From Aquiluna sp. (GTDB lineage Bacteria > Actinomycetota > Actinomycetes > Actinomycetales > Microbacteriaceae), in the NCBI GenBank assembly GCA_028144365.1, contig JAOGAX010000001.1:1-64000 (forward strand): DNA of 64,000 nt. Reading direction: 5' to 3'. How positions within the stretch are numbered: position 1 is the first letter of the stretch; each line of letters begins with the position of its first letter. Below, in pieces: positions 18,093 through 25,554 of this stretch. The notes beneath the pieces were generated by a model, which had not been told where the DNA came from, made no database searches, and worked only from the letters and a program-made list of their open reading frames with translations. Made by a program: the position numbers and the translations under genes.

Positions 18093-18944
18093 ATGCGGAG
18101 TGTTCTTGTAACTGGCGGGTCTGGAAAACTGGGAAAGTTTGTAGTTCGACACCTTATGGAGTCGGGCTGGAACGTTACGAGCATTGACCGAGTTCCGCAT
18201 CCAGACTCCAGAGTGTGGAGCACCATCGTTGACCTTCTTGATAGCGGTTCTGTAATGGATTTGATGACGGGTGCCAATGAACGCCATAGCAAACTCGATG
18301 CCGTTGTCCATTTAGCCGCTATTCCAGCTCCTGGCCTTCAATCCGATAAGGCGACTATAAACAACAACTTAAACTCCACTCTCAATGTCTTTATGGCTGC
18401 GAGGAATGCCGGAATCAAAAAGGTCGTATTCGCTTCCAGTGAGACAGTTCTGGGGCTTCCTTTTGACACACCACCACCCTATGTCCCCGTTGACGAGGAG
18501 TATGAGCCGCGGCCAGAATCCTTCTATTCGCTCTCAAAAGTTCTTGAGGAGCGTCTCGCCAAAGAGCTTTGCCGGTGGGATCATGAGCTTTCGATGGTTG
18601 GACTGCGGTTTTCGAATGTAATTGATCCGATTGAATACCCAAGCTTTGAAGACTTCCAAGACGATGCAATCAAACGGAAGTGGAACCTTTGGGGATACAT
18701 AGATGCCCGTGATGGTGCTCTAGCAGTTGAGAAGGCCCTCGACTACGAGACTCCTGGCTTCGAACCATTCATCATTGCCAGCCCTGACTCAGTTATGCGC
18801 ATGACGAATACCCAGCTCCTCCAAGAGGTGTTTCCAGAAGTTGCCTTGAGGCGACAGGTTTCGGAGCACGAAACCCTTCTGGGTATTGAAAAGGCGAAGA
18901 GGCTTCTAGGGTTTAACCCAAGTAACTCTTGGCGGGATCTATAG
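18093..18944 (+). CDS. NAD(P)-dependent epimerase/dehydrogenase (extended SDR)
   Basis: 283-residue cytoplasmic Rossmann-fold enzyme of the nucleotide-sugar epimerase / uronate dehydrogenase-like group. The NAD motif VLVTGGSGKLGKFV lies at residue 5, DAVVHLAAIPAP near residue 70 and the catalytic YSLSK (Tyr-x-x-x-Lys) near residue 146, with Ser at SSET upstream. ATG start with AAGGG six bases upstream. It is the outermost gene of the P450 module and convergent to the AraC regulator. A role in oxidising or epimerising the sugar or alcohol released by the P450 is possible, but that is inference. Confidence 0.8.
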   Translation: MRSVLVTGGSGKLGKFVVRHLMESGWNVTSIDRVPHPDSRVWSTIVDLLDSGSVMDLMTGANERHSKLDAVVHLAAIPAPGLQSDKATINNNLNSTLNVFMAARNAGIKKVVFASSETVLGLPFDTPPPYVPVDEEYEPRPESFYSLSKVLEERLAKELCRWDHELSMVGLRFSNVIDPIEYPSFEDFQDDAIKRKWNLWGYIDARDGALAVEKALDYETPGFEPFIIASPDSVMRMTNTQLLQEVFPEVALRRQVSEHETLLGIEKAKRLLGFNPSNSWRDL

Positions 18945-19062
18945 CCTCGAGGCTTGACAACCGCCCCCATTAGTCAAAGCTCGAAGTCGAACTCGGATGG
19001 CTTTTCAACACCCGCGCAATCTTCCTCGCTCTACCATGATTCGAGATGACCACGTGGAATGG

Positions 19063-19944
19063 CTACGGTCTTAGTTCATCACCAAAGTACTTTGACGGAG
19101 GGACCCCGTAGGCGGCTGCGAATACCCGCGAAAAGTAAAGAGGATCTTGAAAGCCAAGTTCCAAAGCAACCTCATTCACCCTCATGCTCGTTGTTCTGAG
19201 AAGGTCTGCAGCTGCAAGCAGCCTCTGCTGATTTGCCCACGCCGCCAAGGATTGGCCCGTGTGACGGGAAAAGAGTCTCGCTGCGGTCGAAGGGCTGCAG
19301 TTCCCAGCTCGGGAGACTTCAGCGACACTCCAGTGCTCGCTAAGTTCAGAATTTATGAAGTCCATCATTAGTTGAAGAGTAACCGGAATTCCTTTTGACT
19401 TTGAAGGAACTGACTCCGCCTCCAGCGCCTCTTGGATAAACAAGTCCCCAAGTGCCCGCATTTTGGACTCAGTTGGAGCTTGATACAGAAATGAATTCAC
19501 CGCGAAGGTTCCAAGCTGAATAAAGTTGCGACCTTTGTCGGAGCGTGCCGAAGTAAGTATGACCTCCTTGCTCGAGTCACCGGGACCCCTCCAATTAACT
19601 CCCACCAAAGGGTCACCCTTCAGGACGCCAACCCTTGCTTCGACGGGTGCCGAAAGGCTGTGCCAAGGAATTATGTGGACCGTCCCCACATGAAAAGGAC
19701 TCACATCACTTGGGCAATAAGAAATTTCATGGCCCCAGGGCAACCGCAGAATTTGGCTTGAGTCGAGAATTATCTCTTGACTGTTAGCGACAATTTTTCC
19801 CGAGCCTCGGACTACCCAGATAAAGCAGACTGTCTCAACACGCTTGTGGTGAACAACCTCGCCCACTCGGAATCTGTACCAATTGGCCCCCACCGCCGCT
19901 GGGCCGCCAATCGAGCTCTCCTCAAGGTTTCGTGCTTTATCCAT
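19063..19944 (-). CDS. AraC-family transcriptional regulator
   Basis: 293 residues. The N-terminal part is a cupin-like ligand-sensing domain (VGEVVHHKRVETVCFIWVVRGSG near residue 28, then LRLPWGHEISY). The C-terminal part is a double helix-turn-helix: WSVAEVSRAGNCSPSTAARLF near residue 205 and MRVNEVALELGFQDPLYFSRVF near residue 250, the AraC signature. It is divergent from the ferredoxin-reductase-P450 operon, which it most likely controls. Sugar-like small molecules are common ligands of this class, but no specific ligand can be named. Confidence 0.9.
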   Translation of the reverse strand: MDKARNLEESSIGGPAAVGANWYRFRVGEVVHHKRVETVCFIWVVRGSGKIVANSQEIILDSSQILRLPWGHEISYCPSDVSPFHVGTVHIIPWHSLSAPVEARVGVLKGDPLVGVNWRGPGDSSKEVILTSARSDKGRNFIQLGTFAVNSFLYQAPTESKMRALGDLFIQEALEAESVPSKSKGIPVTLQLMMDFINSELSEHWSVAEVSRAGNCSPSTAARLFSRHTGQSLAAWANQQRLLAAADLLRTTSMRVNEVALELGFQDPLYFSRVFAAAYGVPPSKYFGDELRP

Positions 19945-20082
19945 AGCACATTCCTATAAACACCCGCATCTCCATGTAATTTTGCCCAATATTGGTCAGA
20001 TTATCCATAAATTGCAATTTTGCGACATGGCGTTGATTTCCATGGAATCTGTAGATTGGGCTCGAAAGAGAAAAGAGAATCG
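19945..20082. promoter_or_regulatory. divergent control region araC / ferredoxin with direct repeats
   Basis: Two near-identical direct repeats TGTAATTTTGC (19975-19985) and TGCAATTTTGC (20013-20023) lie 38 bp apart, the arrangement expected for an AraC-type activator. The short palindromes CCAATATTGG and TTCCATGGAA are also present. The ferredoxin ATG is preceded by AAAAGAGAA. Which promoter belongs to which gene is not clear by eye. Confidence 0.5.
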
Positions 20083-20277
20083 ATGAAGATTTCTGTTACT
20101 CAGGATGCATGCGTTGGAGCGGGCCAGTGTGCGTTAGTTGCACCGGAGCTCTTTGATCAAGATGACGAGGGAATTGTTATAGCCTTGCGGCCTGAGGTCC
20201 CGGAGGCTCAAGAGGACCTTGCACGAAAGGCAGCCTCACTTTGCCCGGCCAGGGCGATTCAGCTGATTGAGAGCTAG
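20083..20277 (+). CDS. [3Fe-4S]-type ferredoxin, P450 partner
   Basis: Small electron carrier of 64 residues. The ORF track begins upstream; the natural start is the ATG giving MKISVTQDACVGAGQC. Three cysteines follow the pattern C-x5-C near residues 11-17 and C-P near residue 54 (SLCPARAI). The usual middle cysteine is replaced (VGAGQ), which indicates a 3Fe-4S cluster as in actinobacterial P450 ferredoxins. Its stop shares one base with the reductase start, so it is co-expressed with reductase and P450. Confidence 0.92.
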   Translation: MKISVTQDACVGAGQCALVAPELFDQDDEGIVIALRPEVPEAQEDLARKAASLCPARAIQLIES

Positions 20278-21455
20278 TGAGCAAGGGCGTCCTAATTGTT
20301 GGAGGCTCTGTGGCCGGCCTTACAGCCGCAGAAACCCTCAGAGAGCAGGGGTACAAGGGCTCGGTCACCATTATTGGAAGTGAGTCCGAGCTTCCCTACC
20401 AGCGACCTCCTTTGTCAAAGCAATTTCTCTCAGGACAGTGGGGAGAAGAAAGAGTTCAGCTGACCTCGAAAAAACGTCTAGAGGACCTAGGAATCTCTTT
20501 TCACATGGGCGTGACGGCAGAGCGACTCGACCCCTCAGAGGCTCAGGTCTTTACATCGGCGGGCACATTTGATTACGAACATCTATTGATAGCAACGGGG
20601 GCTAAAGCTAGAACCTTGACGGGCATTAGCTCTGAAGTTCAAGTTTCATACCTAAGGCAACTTGATGATGCCAAAAACCTCAAATCTGCAATCAAAGCCG
20701 ACGGGCAGATTCTCATTATTGGTGCAGGTGTGCTTGGGTCTGAAATGGCAGCAACTTTGGCTCAGCTAGGGCACCGAGTCACTTTAGTGGGCAATTTCCC
20801 CCATCCGAGACTAGGTGCTGATTTAGAAATACTCTCCAAAGCCGCAACGAGGATTCTTCTTGATCTAGGCGTAGAGCTTCAGATGGATTGCACGGTTGAA
20901 GAGCTCTCGGGAAGTCCTTTGGGCACTTTGGCAGTTCTGAGCAATGGATTCGAGGTTGTGGCTGACTTGGTGATCGGTGCGGTCGGCAGTGTTCCTAATG
21001 TCAGCTGGCTACATGGAAGCGGCCTGGATACTTCGAATGGCATTCTCTGCGATGCAACTGGCCGAGCAGCCTCAGGCATTTACGCGGTAGGCGATGTGGC
21101 TTGCTGGAACAGTAGCCCCAAAGAGGCTAGCCGTATTGAGCACCAAATGATGGCAATTGGACAAGCGGCGTCAGTAGGGACTCTAATCGTAACGGGTAAA
21201 CCAAGTGAACTCCCAGTGCCTTATTTCTGGTCAGAGCTAGCCGACCACAGGGCGCTTATTCTGGGCGAGGTTGGCGCAGACTCAGAAGTTGAGGTTATAG
21301 CTGGGAGTGAGGACTCGCTGAAGTTTGTTGCTGTAGCAAAGTCTAAAGGTCAATTGAAAGGCCTTGTTGGATTGAACATGCCAAAAGAATTTCGCTCCAT
21401 GCGTCCAGTCGTTGAGAAAGCCATCAGGGCGAACCAGGGAGAGAGAAGATATTGA
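20277..21455 (+). CDS. FAD-dependent NAD(P)H-ferredoxin reductase
   Basis: 392-residue flavoprotein that passes electrons from NAD(P)H to the ferredoxin, as in putidaredoxin-reductase-like systems. The FAD motif VLIVGGSVAGLTAAETLREQGYKG is at the N-terminus, LLIATGAKARTL near residue 100, the NAD(P) motif ILIIGAGVLGSEMAATL near residue 142 and the second flavin motif GIYAVGDVACW near residue 265. The start is GTG. It overlaps ferredoxin by one base and the P450 by four, so the three form one translationally coupled unit. Confidence 0.93.
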   Translation: MSKGVLIVGGSVAGLTAAETLREQGYKGSVTIIGSESELPYQRPPLSKQFLSGQWGEERVQLTSKKRLEDLGISFHMGVTAERLDPSEAQVFTSAGTFDYEHLLIATGAKARTLTGISSEVQVSYLRQLDDAKNLKSAIKADGQILIIGAGVLGSEMAATLAQLGHRVTLVGNFPHPRLGADLEILSKAATRILLDLGVELQMDCTVEELSGSPLGTLAVLSNGFEVVADLVIGAVGSVPNVSWLHGSGLDTSNGILCDATGRAASGIYAVGDVACWNSSPKEASRIEHQMMAIGQAASVGTLIVTGKPSELPVPYFWSELADHRALILGEVGADSEVEVIAGSEDSLKFVAVAKSKGQLKGLVGLNMPKEFRSMRPVVEKAIRANQGERRY

Positions 21456-22672
21456 ACGAAGACCTAAACACAGAATCTACAGAAACTAGAAAGTGTCCAG
21501 TCTCCCATCAAAGAGTTCTTCCCACTGACGGCACTCCTCTGAAACCCTCTCCGACACTGGCTGAGTGGGCAAAGGAAGGGAAGGCAAGCCCGTTGAGCTT
21601 CACAGACGGCCACCAAGGGTGGATCGTTACTGATCACGCCTTAGCTCGAGATCTGCTTGTGGATTCGCGATTTAGTCAACTTCCTCAAAGAATTCCAGGT
21701 GCTCTGACTCAGGTTGCGTTTGGCGACCAGGAGCCAGATGAGCGGGCAGAAGAAGCTTCTCGACTAGCTGGACTTCTAGCTATTGATGGTCCGGAACACG
21801 CAAGGATTCGCCGCACAATCTTAGGTAAGTTCTCGGTTCGTGCCGCGAAAGGGCACGAACCAAAGGTTCGTGAAATCGTGAACAAGCAGATATCTCACTT
21901 AAGCGCTATTGGACCCGGCGTGGATCTCGAGCATGAGTATTCCAATCCAATTTCTACCGCTGTGCACGGACATGTCTTGGGCATACCTGAACACCTTCAA
22001 GACAAGTACTACAGGCTATTTGCGGGAGATTCTTCACAGGCCGAGAAGGTCTACTTTGTTCGAGAGGTGCTTGAAATCAAGCGACTCAACCCAGACGACT
22101 CTGTCCTAGGAGAAATGATCAAGTCTGACCTGAGTGAAGTGGAGGAGGAGGGTCTCGCCTTTGTCTTATTTGTATCCGGGCGCGACTCCGTGGCCTACAT
22201 GATCACTACCACAACGGTAGCTCTGCTTCAGAATCCCTCTGAGCTGGAGAAACTGCGAAATGATTCCAGCCTCATTCCTGCTGCGATCGAAGAATTCATG
22301 CGGTATGGAGCGATGTTCCTGACCCTATTTTCAAGGACTGCCACAGAGGATGTCGAGTTACAGGGCTTTCGCTTTAGCAAGGGGGATTCTGTAGCCGTAT
22401 CACCTGTCGCGGCAAACCGTAATGCTCAGGTGTTCCCTGATCCCAATCAATTTGATGTCACAAGGGACGCTTTCGGTCACCTTGGCTTCGGACATGGAAT
22501 TCATGGTTGCGTTGGCCAGCAACTCGCGCGAGTGGAACTTCGTGTGGCGATCGAAAGCCTGATTAGCAAATTTCCAAAATTGAGATTGCTCGAGGCCGAA
22601 CAAAGCCGGCCAATGGATTTTGCTCACCCTGTTGCCACATACAAGGCAGGTAGGGCAACTGTTTCGTGGTAG
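21452..22672 (+). CDS. cytochrome P450 (island copy, substrate unknown)
   Basis: Soluble class I monooxygenase of 406 residues. The I-helix oxygen motif is VSGRDSVAYM near residue 240 (Ser in place of the more common Ala, Ser for Thr). The K-helix motif is EFMR near residue 275. The heme loop is LGFGHGIHGCVGQQLAR near residue 345 with the thiolate Cys. Start is TTG. It is coupled to ferredoxin and reductase, so the system has its own complete electron chain. Possible substrates include terpenoids, alkaloid-like compounds or O-methyl sugars; the neighbouring sugar-type genes make the last idea worth testing. It is not a close relative of the second P450 in this window. Confidence 0.93.
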   Translation: MNEDLNTESTETRKCPVSHQRVLPTDGTPLKPSPTLAEWAKEGKASPLSFTDGHQGWIVTDHALARDLLVDSRFSQLPQRIPGALTQVAFGDQEPDERAEEASRLAGLLAIDGPEHARIRRTILGKFSVRAAKGHEPKVREIVNKQISHLSAIGPGVDLEHEYSNPISTAVHGHVLGIPEHLQDKYYRLFAGDSSQAEKVYFVREVLEIKRLNPDDSVLGEMIKSDLSEVEEEGLAFVLFVSGRDSVAYMITTTTVALLQNPSELEKLRNDSSLIPAAIEEFMRYGAMFLTLFSRTATEDVELQGFRFSKGDSVAVSPVAANRNAQVFPDPNQFDVTRDAFGHLGFGHGIHGCVGQQLARVELRVAIESLISKFPKLRLLEAEQSRPMDFAHPVATYKAGRATVSW

Positions 22673-22682
22673 TCCTCGGTGC

Positions 22683-22775
22683 CTATGACTTGTGATCAGT
22701 GCGGCGCCCGAAGAGCATGCGGCCATCCGTGTCCTGAATAATTGCTGCGACCAACAGGATTGTTTGCAAAGGCAA
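22683..22775 (-). pseudogene. remnant of a Nudix hydrolase gene (N-terminal fragment)
   Basis: Four bases after the lacI stop, on the same strand, a frame reads (TTG start) LPLQTILLVAAIIQDTDGRM then LFGRRTDHKS and stops. This resembles the first strand and turn of MutT/Nudix proteins (VAAxIxDxxGRxLxxRR), but the Nudix box that should follow is absent; the P450 gene end comes 10 bases later. This looks like a gene cut off when the two modules were joined. At 30 residues, chance resemblance remains possible. Confidence 0.4.
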
Positions 22776-22779
22776 GCTG

Positions 22780-23817
22780 CTACCGCGCACTTGGGCCGGT
22801 AGTGCTTTCGCGCACCACCAGTGCGGGCTGAAACGTGATCTGGCGATGCCGGTGGCCCGAGGGGTCTTCAATCTCTTCGATTAGCATCTCGACGCCGGTC
22901 TTGCCCAGTAGCCTGGCGGGTTGCTTGATTGAGGTCAGCGGCACAATCGCCGATTCTGCGAACGCGATGTCGTCATAGCCCACAAGGCCTATCTCCTCGG
23001 GGACCTTTATCGAGGCGTTAAAGACGAATGCCTGCAGCACGCCAACCGCGAGCAAGTCATTGGCGGCAAATACAGCATCGGGACGTTCAATCGGCGGCAT
23101 GGCCACAATTTGGCTTCCCACCTCGCGACCATCAAGGACATCCAGATTTTTCGTAGTAATTACTCGCAGCTGGGCGCCGCCGCGCGATTGCCTAATGGCT
23201 TCGCGAGCGCCGCTGAGGCGGTCGGCCACCTGCTGAATTTCAAGTGGGCCAGCTACAAAAATAATATTTCGATAACCCTGATCAATTAGGTGCTGTAGCG
23301 CCATTCGACCGCCGGCGATGTCGTCAACAGACACTGAACAGCAAATTGACGGATCGGCCTTTCGGTCTACCAATACCGTTTGTGTGCCTTGGCTTCGCAT
23401 CGACTCTATTTCCTCTCTCACGTCTTCAATTGGCGAAACCAAGACCCCACTGATTCGCTGTTCTTGAAACAGGTAGAAATATTTCGACTCGCGCTCCACA
23501 TCCTGGCCACTGTTGCCCATCAGCAGCGAATAATCGGCTTCCTGGGCTTCGATTTCACTTCCGCGGGCGACTTCGGCGAAAAATGGGTTTGAGGCGTCTG
23601 GAACAATTAGCCCCAAGGTTTTGCTCGTGCCAGCCTTCAATTGACGAGCCACATCGTTCCTTATGAACCCAAGTTGGTCGATTGCCTCTTGAACTCGCTT
23701 CCGAGTCGCGGGTGTCACGCGTGTCGGGTGATTCAGCACGTTCGAAACGGTGCCAACTGCGACCCCTGCAATCCGCGCAACATCTTGAACTCTCGGTCTG
23801 GCTGGTTGAGAATTGAT
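22780..23817 (-). CDS. LacI-family repressor of the rhamnose module, apparent ATC start
   Basis: About 346 residues including the DNA-binding head. The ORF track starts at an internal GTG that would cut off most of the helix-turn-helix. The same frame continues upstream through PRVQDVARIAGVAVGTVSNV, the complete LacI head, to an in-frame TGA. The only sensible start there is ATC at 23817 (reading INSQPARPRV), with GAGGG six bases upstream. The core shows SKTLGLIVPDASNPFFAEVARG and IGLVGYDDIAFAE. It is divergent from rhaM, and three identical operators occur at module promoters. Its inducer is presumably rhamnose or an early intermediate. Confidence 0.88.
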   Translation of the reverse strand: MNSQPARPRVQDVARIAGVAVGTVSNVLNHPTRVTPATRKRVQEAIDQLGFIRNDVARQLKAGTSKTLGLIVPDASNPFFAEVARGSEIEAQEADYSLLMGNSGQDVERESKYFYLFQEQRISGVLVSPIEDVREEIESMRSQGTQTVLVDRKADPSICCSVSVDDIAGGRMALQHLIDQGYRNIIFVAGPLEIQQVADRLSGAREAIRQSRGGAQLRVITTKNLDVLDGREVGSQIVAMPPIERPDAVFAANDLLAVGVLQAFVFNASIKVPEEIGLVGYDDIAFAESAIVPLTSIKQPARLLGKTGVEMLIEEIEDPSGHRHRQITFQPALVVRESTTGPSAR

Positions 23818-24006
23818 GGCTGACCCTCTAACTCAATTTTGAACATTTCAATTCTAGGGATGCGCTCCTCGGTGACAAGTAACGCCCCACCAGCCCCCAT
23901 ATTAGGGTGGCAACGATTTGGTAACCCTAGAATAACCAGGTTGCTAAGATAGCCGCTAAATGCCAGAATCATTGAAACGATTCAAAGAGTATCGAGGTCA
24001 ATAACA
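23818..24006 (+). promoter_or_regulatory. rhaM-rhaI-rhaD-rhaB promoter with LacI operator copy 1 (23972-23985)
   Basis: TTGAAACGATTCAA is a 14-bp LacI-type palindrome with central CG. It sits directly downstream of a possible promoter TTGCTA (23941) - 17 bases - CAGAAT (23964), where a bound repressor would block transcription. The same 14-mer occurs at two other module promoters. GAGGT lies before the TTG start of rhaM. Confidence 0.8.
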
Positions 24007-24375
24007 TTGCCAACTGAAGCCACCAGACAATGCTTCTGGATGCAGGTAAATCCTGAGAAGCCTGGGCAGTTTTTGGCTTACCACGAGCAAGTTTGGTCCG
24101 AAATGCCCAGGGCGCTTGAAAGCACCGGCTGGGCAAACTACTCAATTTTTGAGGACACCTGTGGGCTCTTGGTGGGTTGTTTCGTGACCGAGGCCGGGGT
24201 TGACCCGACAGCAGGCATGTCAACCATTGCGTTGAAAGATCGATGGCAGCGCGAAACAGATAAATTTTTTGATGCTTCGGATACGACAAAAACCGAGGGA
24301 TTAACCCTGCTGACTGAAACCTTCAACTTAGAGTCCCAGCTTGGCGGCCTTGCGGCGGATAACACGGAAAGATAG
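24007..24375 (+). CDS. rhaM: L-rhamnose mutarotase (first copy)
   Basis: 122-residue cytoplasmic enzyme that interconverts alpha and beta anomers of L-rhamnose. The family pattern is visible in order: CFWMQVNPEKPGQFLAYHEQVWSEM, then LESTGWANYSIF, then the C-terminal DRWQRETDKFFD, with the conserved His/Trp residues. The start is TTG. It opens the catabolic gene row and is followed by rhaI after 6 bases. A second mutarotase lies about 12 kb downstream in the same module. Confidence 0.9.
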   Translation: MPTEATRQCFWMQVNPEKPGQFLAYHEQVWSEMPRALESTGWANYSIFEDTCGLLVGCFVTEAGVDPTAGMSTIALKDRWQRETDKFFDASDTTKTEGLTLLTETFNLESQLGGLAADNTER

Positions 24376-24381
24376 GGGAAT

Positions 24382-25548
24382 ATGAGCGTTAATGAGGCGG
24401 CACTCGCCAATCTTGAGCAGCTTGAAATCGAGGTGCCCTCCTGGGCATACGGAAACACCGGGACCCGATTTAAGGTCTTCCCGCAGCCTGGTGTGCCCAG
24501 AAACCCATTCGAGAAAATTGAAGATGCTGCCCAGGTGCATAAGTACACCGGTTTGGCGCCGCGAGTCGCTCTGCACATCCCCTGGGATAAAGTCGATGAT
24601 TACTCCCAGCTTTCAAGCTTCGCTGCCGACCACGGCCTTGAGCTGGGCACCATCAATTCGAATACGTTTCAAGACGAGCTTTATAAGCTCGGCAGCCTGA
24701 CCCACTCTGATTCCAAGGTGCGCAAGCGCGCCATCGATCACCACCTCGAGTGCATCGAAATTATGGGCAAGACCGGCTCGCGCGACCTAAAAATTTGGCT
24801 GGCCGATGGCACAAATTACCCCGGTCAGGATGACATGCGGGATCGTCAAGACAGATTGGCCGATTCACTTGGCAAGATTTACGAGCAAATTGGGCCGAGC
24901 CAGCGCCTAGTACTTGAGTATAAGTTTTTTGAGCCGGCTTTCTATCACACCGATGTTCCTGACTGGGGAACCGCCTACGCACAGGTTATGGCGCTGGGTG
25001 AAAGAGCGGTGGTATGTCTTGACACCGGGCACCATGCCCCCGGTACCAATATCGAGTTCATCGTGATGCAGCTATTACGCCTGGGAAAACTCGGGTCATT
25101 TGACTTCAACTCGCGTTTCTATGCCGATGATGACCTGATTGTCGGTGCGGCTGATCCGTTTCAACTGTTCCGGATCATGTTTGAGGTAATTCGTGGCGGT
25201 AGCTTTGACAAGAAATCCAATGTCACCTTCATGCTCGATGAGGGGCACAACATCGAAGCCAAAATCCCGGGCCAGATTCGCTCAGTGCTCAACGTAGTTG
25301 AGATGGCTGCCAGGGCACTGATGATTGACCTCGGTGCACTAGAGCGCGCTCAGGAGGCTGGAGATGTAATGGGAGCAAACGACATTTTCATGGATGCCTT
25401 CTACCTAGATGTTCGCCCCGCGCTCGCCCAGTGGCGTGCTGGCCGTGGGTTGGCAGCAGACCCCATGGCAGAATTTCTAGCAAGCGGCTATCTCGCTCAA
25501 ATTGGGGAGACTCGCGTTGGTGGAAACCAGGCTGGCTGGGGAGCATAA
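24382..25548 (+). CDS. rhaI: L-rhamnose isomerase (actinobacterial type)
   Basis: Converts L-rhamnose to L-rhamnulose. 388 residues with a xylose-isomerase-like TIM barrel. Metal-binding acidic and His residues are visible in LVLEYKFFEPAFYHTDVPDWG near residue 175, VVCLDTGHHAPGTNIE near residue 210 and FDFNSRFYADDDLIVG near residue 240. It belongs to the RhaI class found in Actinobacteria, Rhizobiales and Pseudomonas, which differs from enterobacterial RhaA. It lies between mutarotase and aldolase fusion in one tight operon. Confidence 0.92.
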   Translation: MSVNEAALANLEQLEIEVPSWAYGNTGTRFKVFPQPGVPRNPFEKIEDAAQVHKYTGLAPRVALHIPWDKVDDYSQLSSFAADHGLELGTINSNTFQDELYKLGSLTHSDSKVRKRAIDHHLECIEIMGKTGSRDLKIWLADGTNYPGQDDMRDRQDRLADSLGKIYEQIGPSQRLVLEYKFFEPAFYHTDVPDWGTAYAQVMALGERAVVCLDTGHHAPGTNIEFIVMQLLRLGKLGSFDFNSRFYADDDLIVGAADPFQLFRIMFEVIRGGSFDKKSNVTFMLDEGHNIEAKIPGQIRSVLNVVEMAARALMIDLGALERAQEAGDVMGANDIFMDAFYLDVRPALAQWRAGRGLAADPMAEFLASGYLAQIGETRVGGNQAGWGA

Positions 25549-25554
25549 ATTTCA

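Noticed and set aside
23733-23972. 79-residue minus-strand ORF upstream of lacI
   Set aside because: It overlaps the LacI head in another frame and the operator region, and has no family. It matters only as a possible frameshift source for the lacI start.
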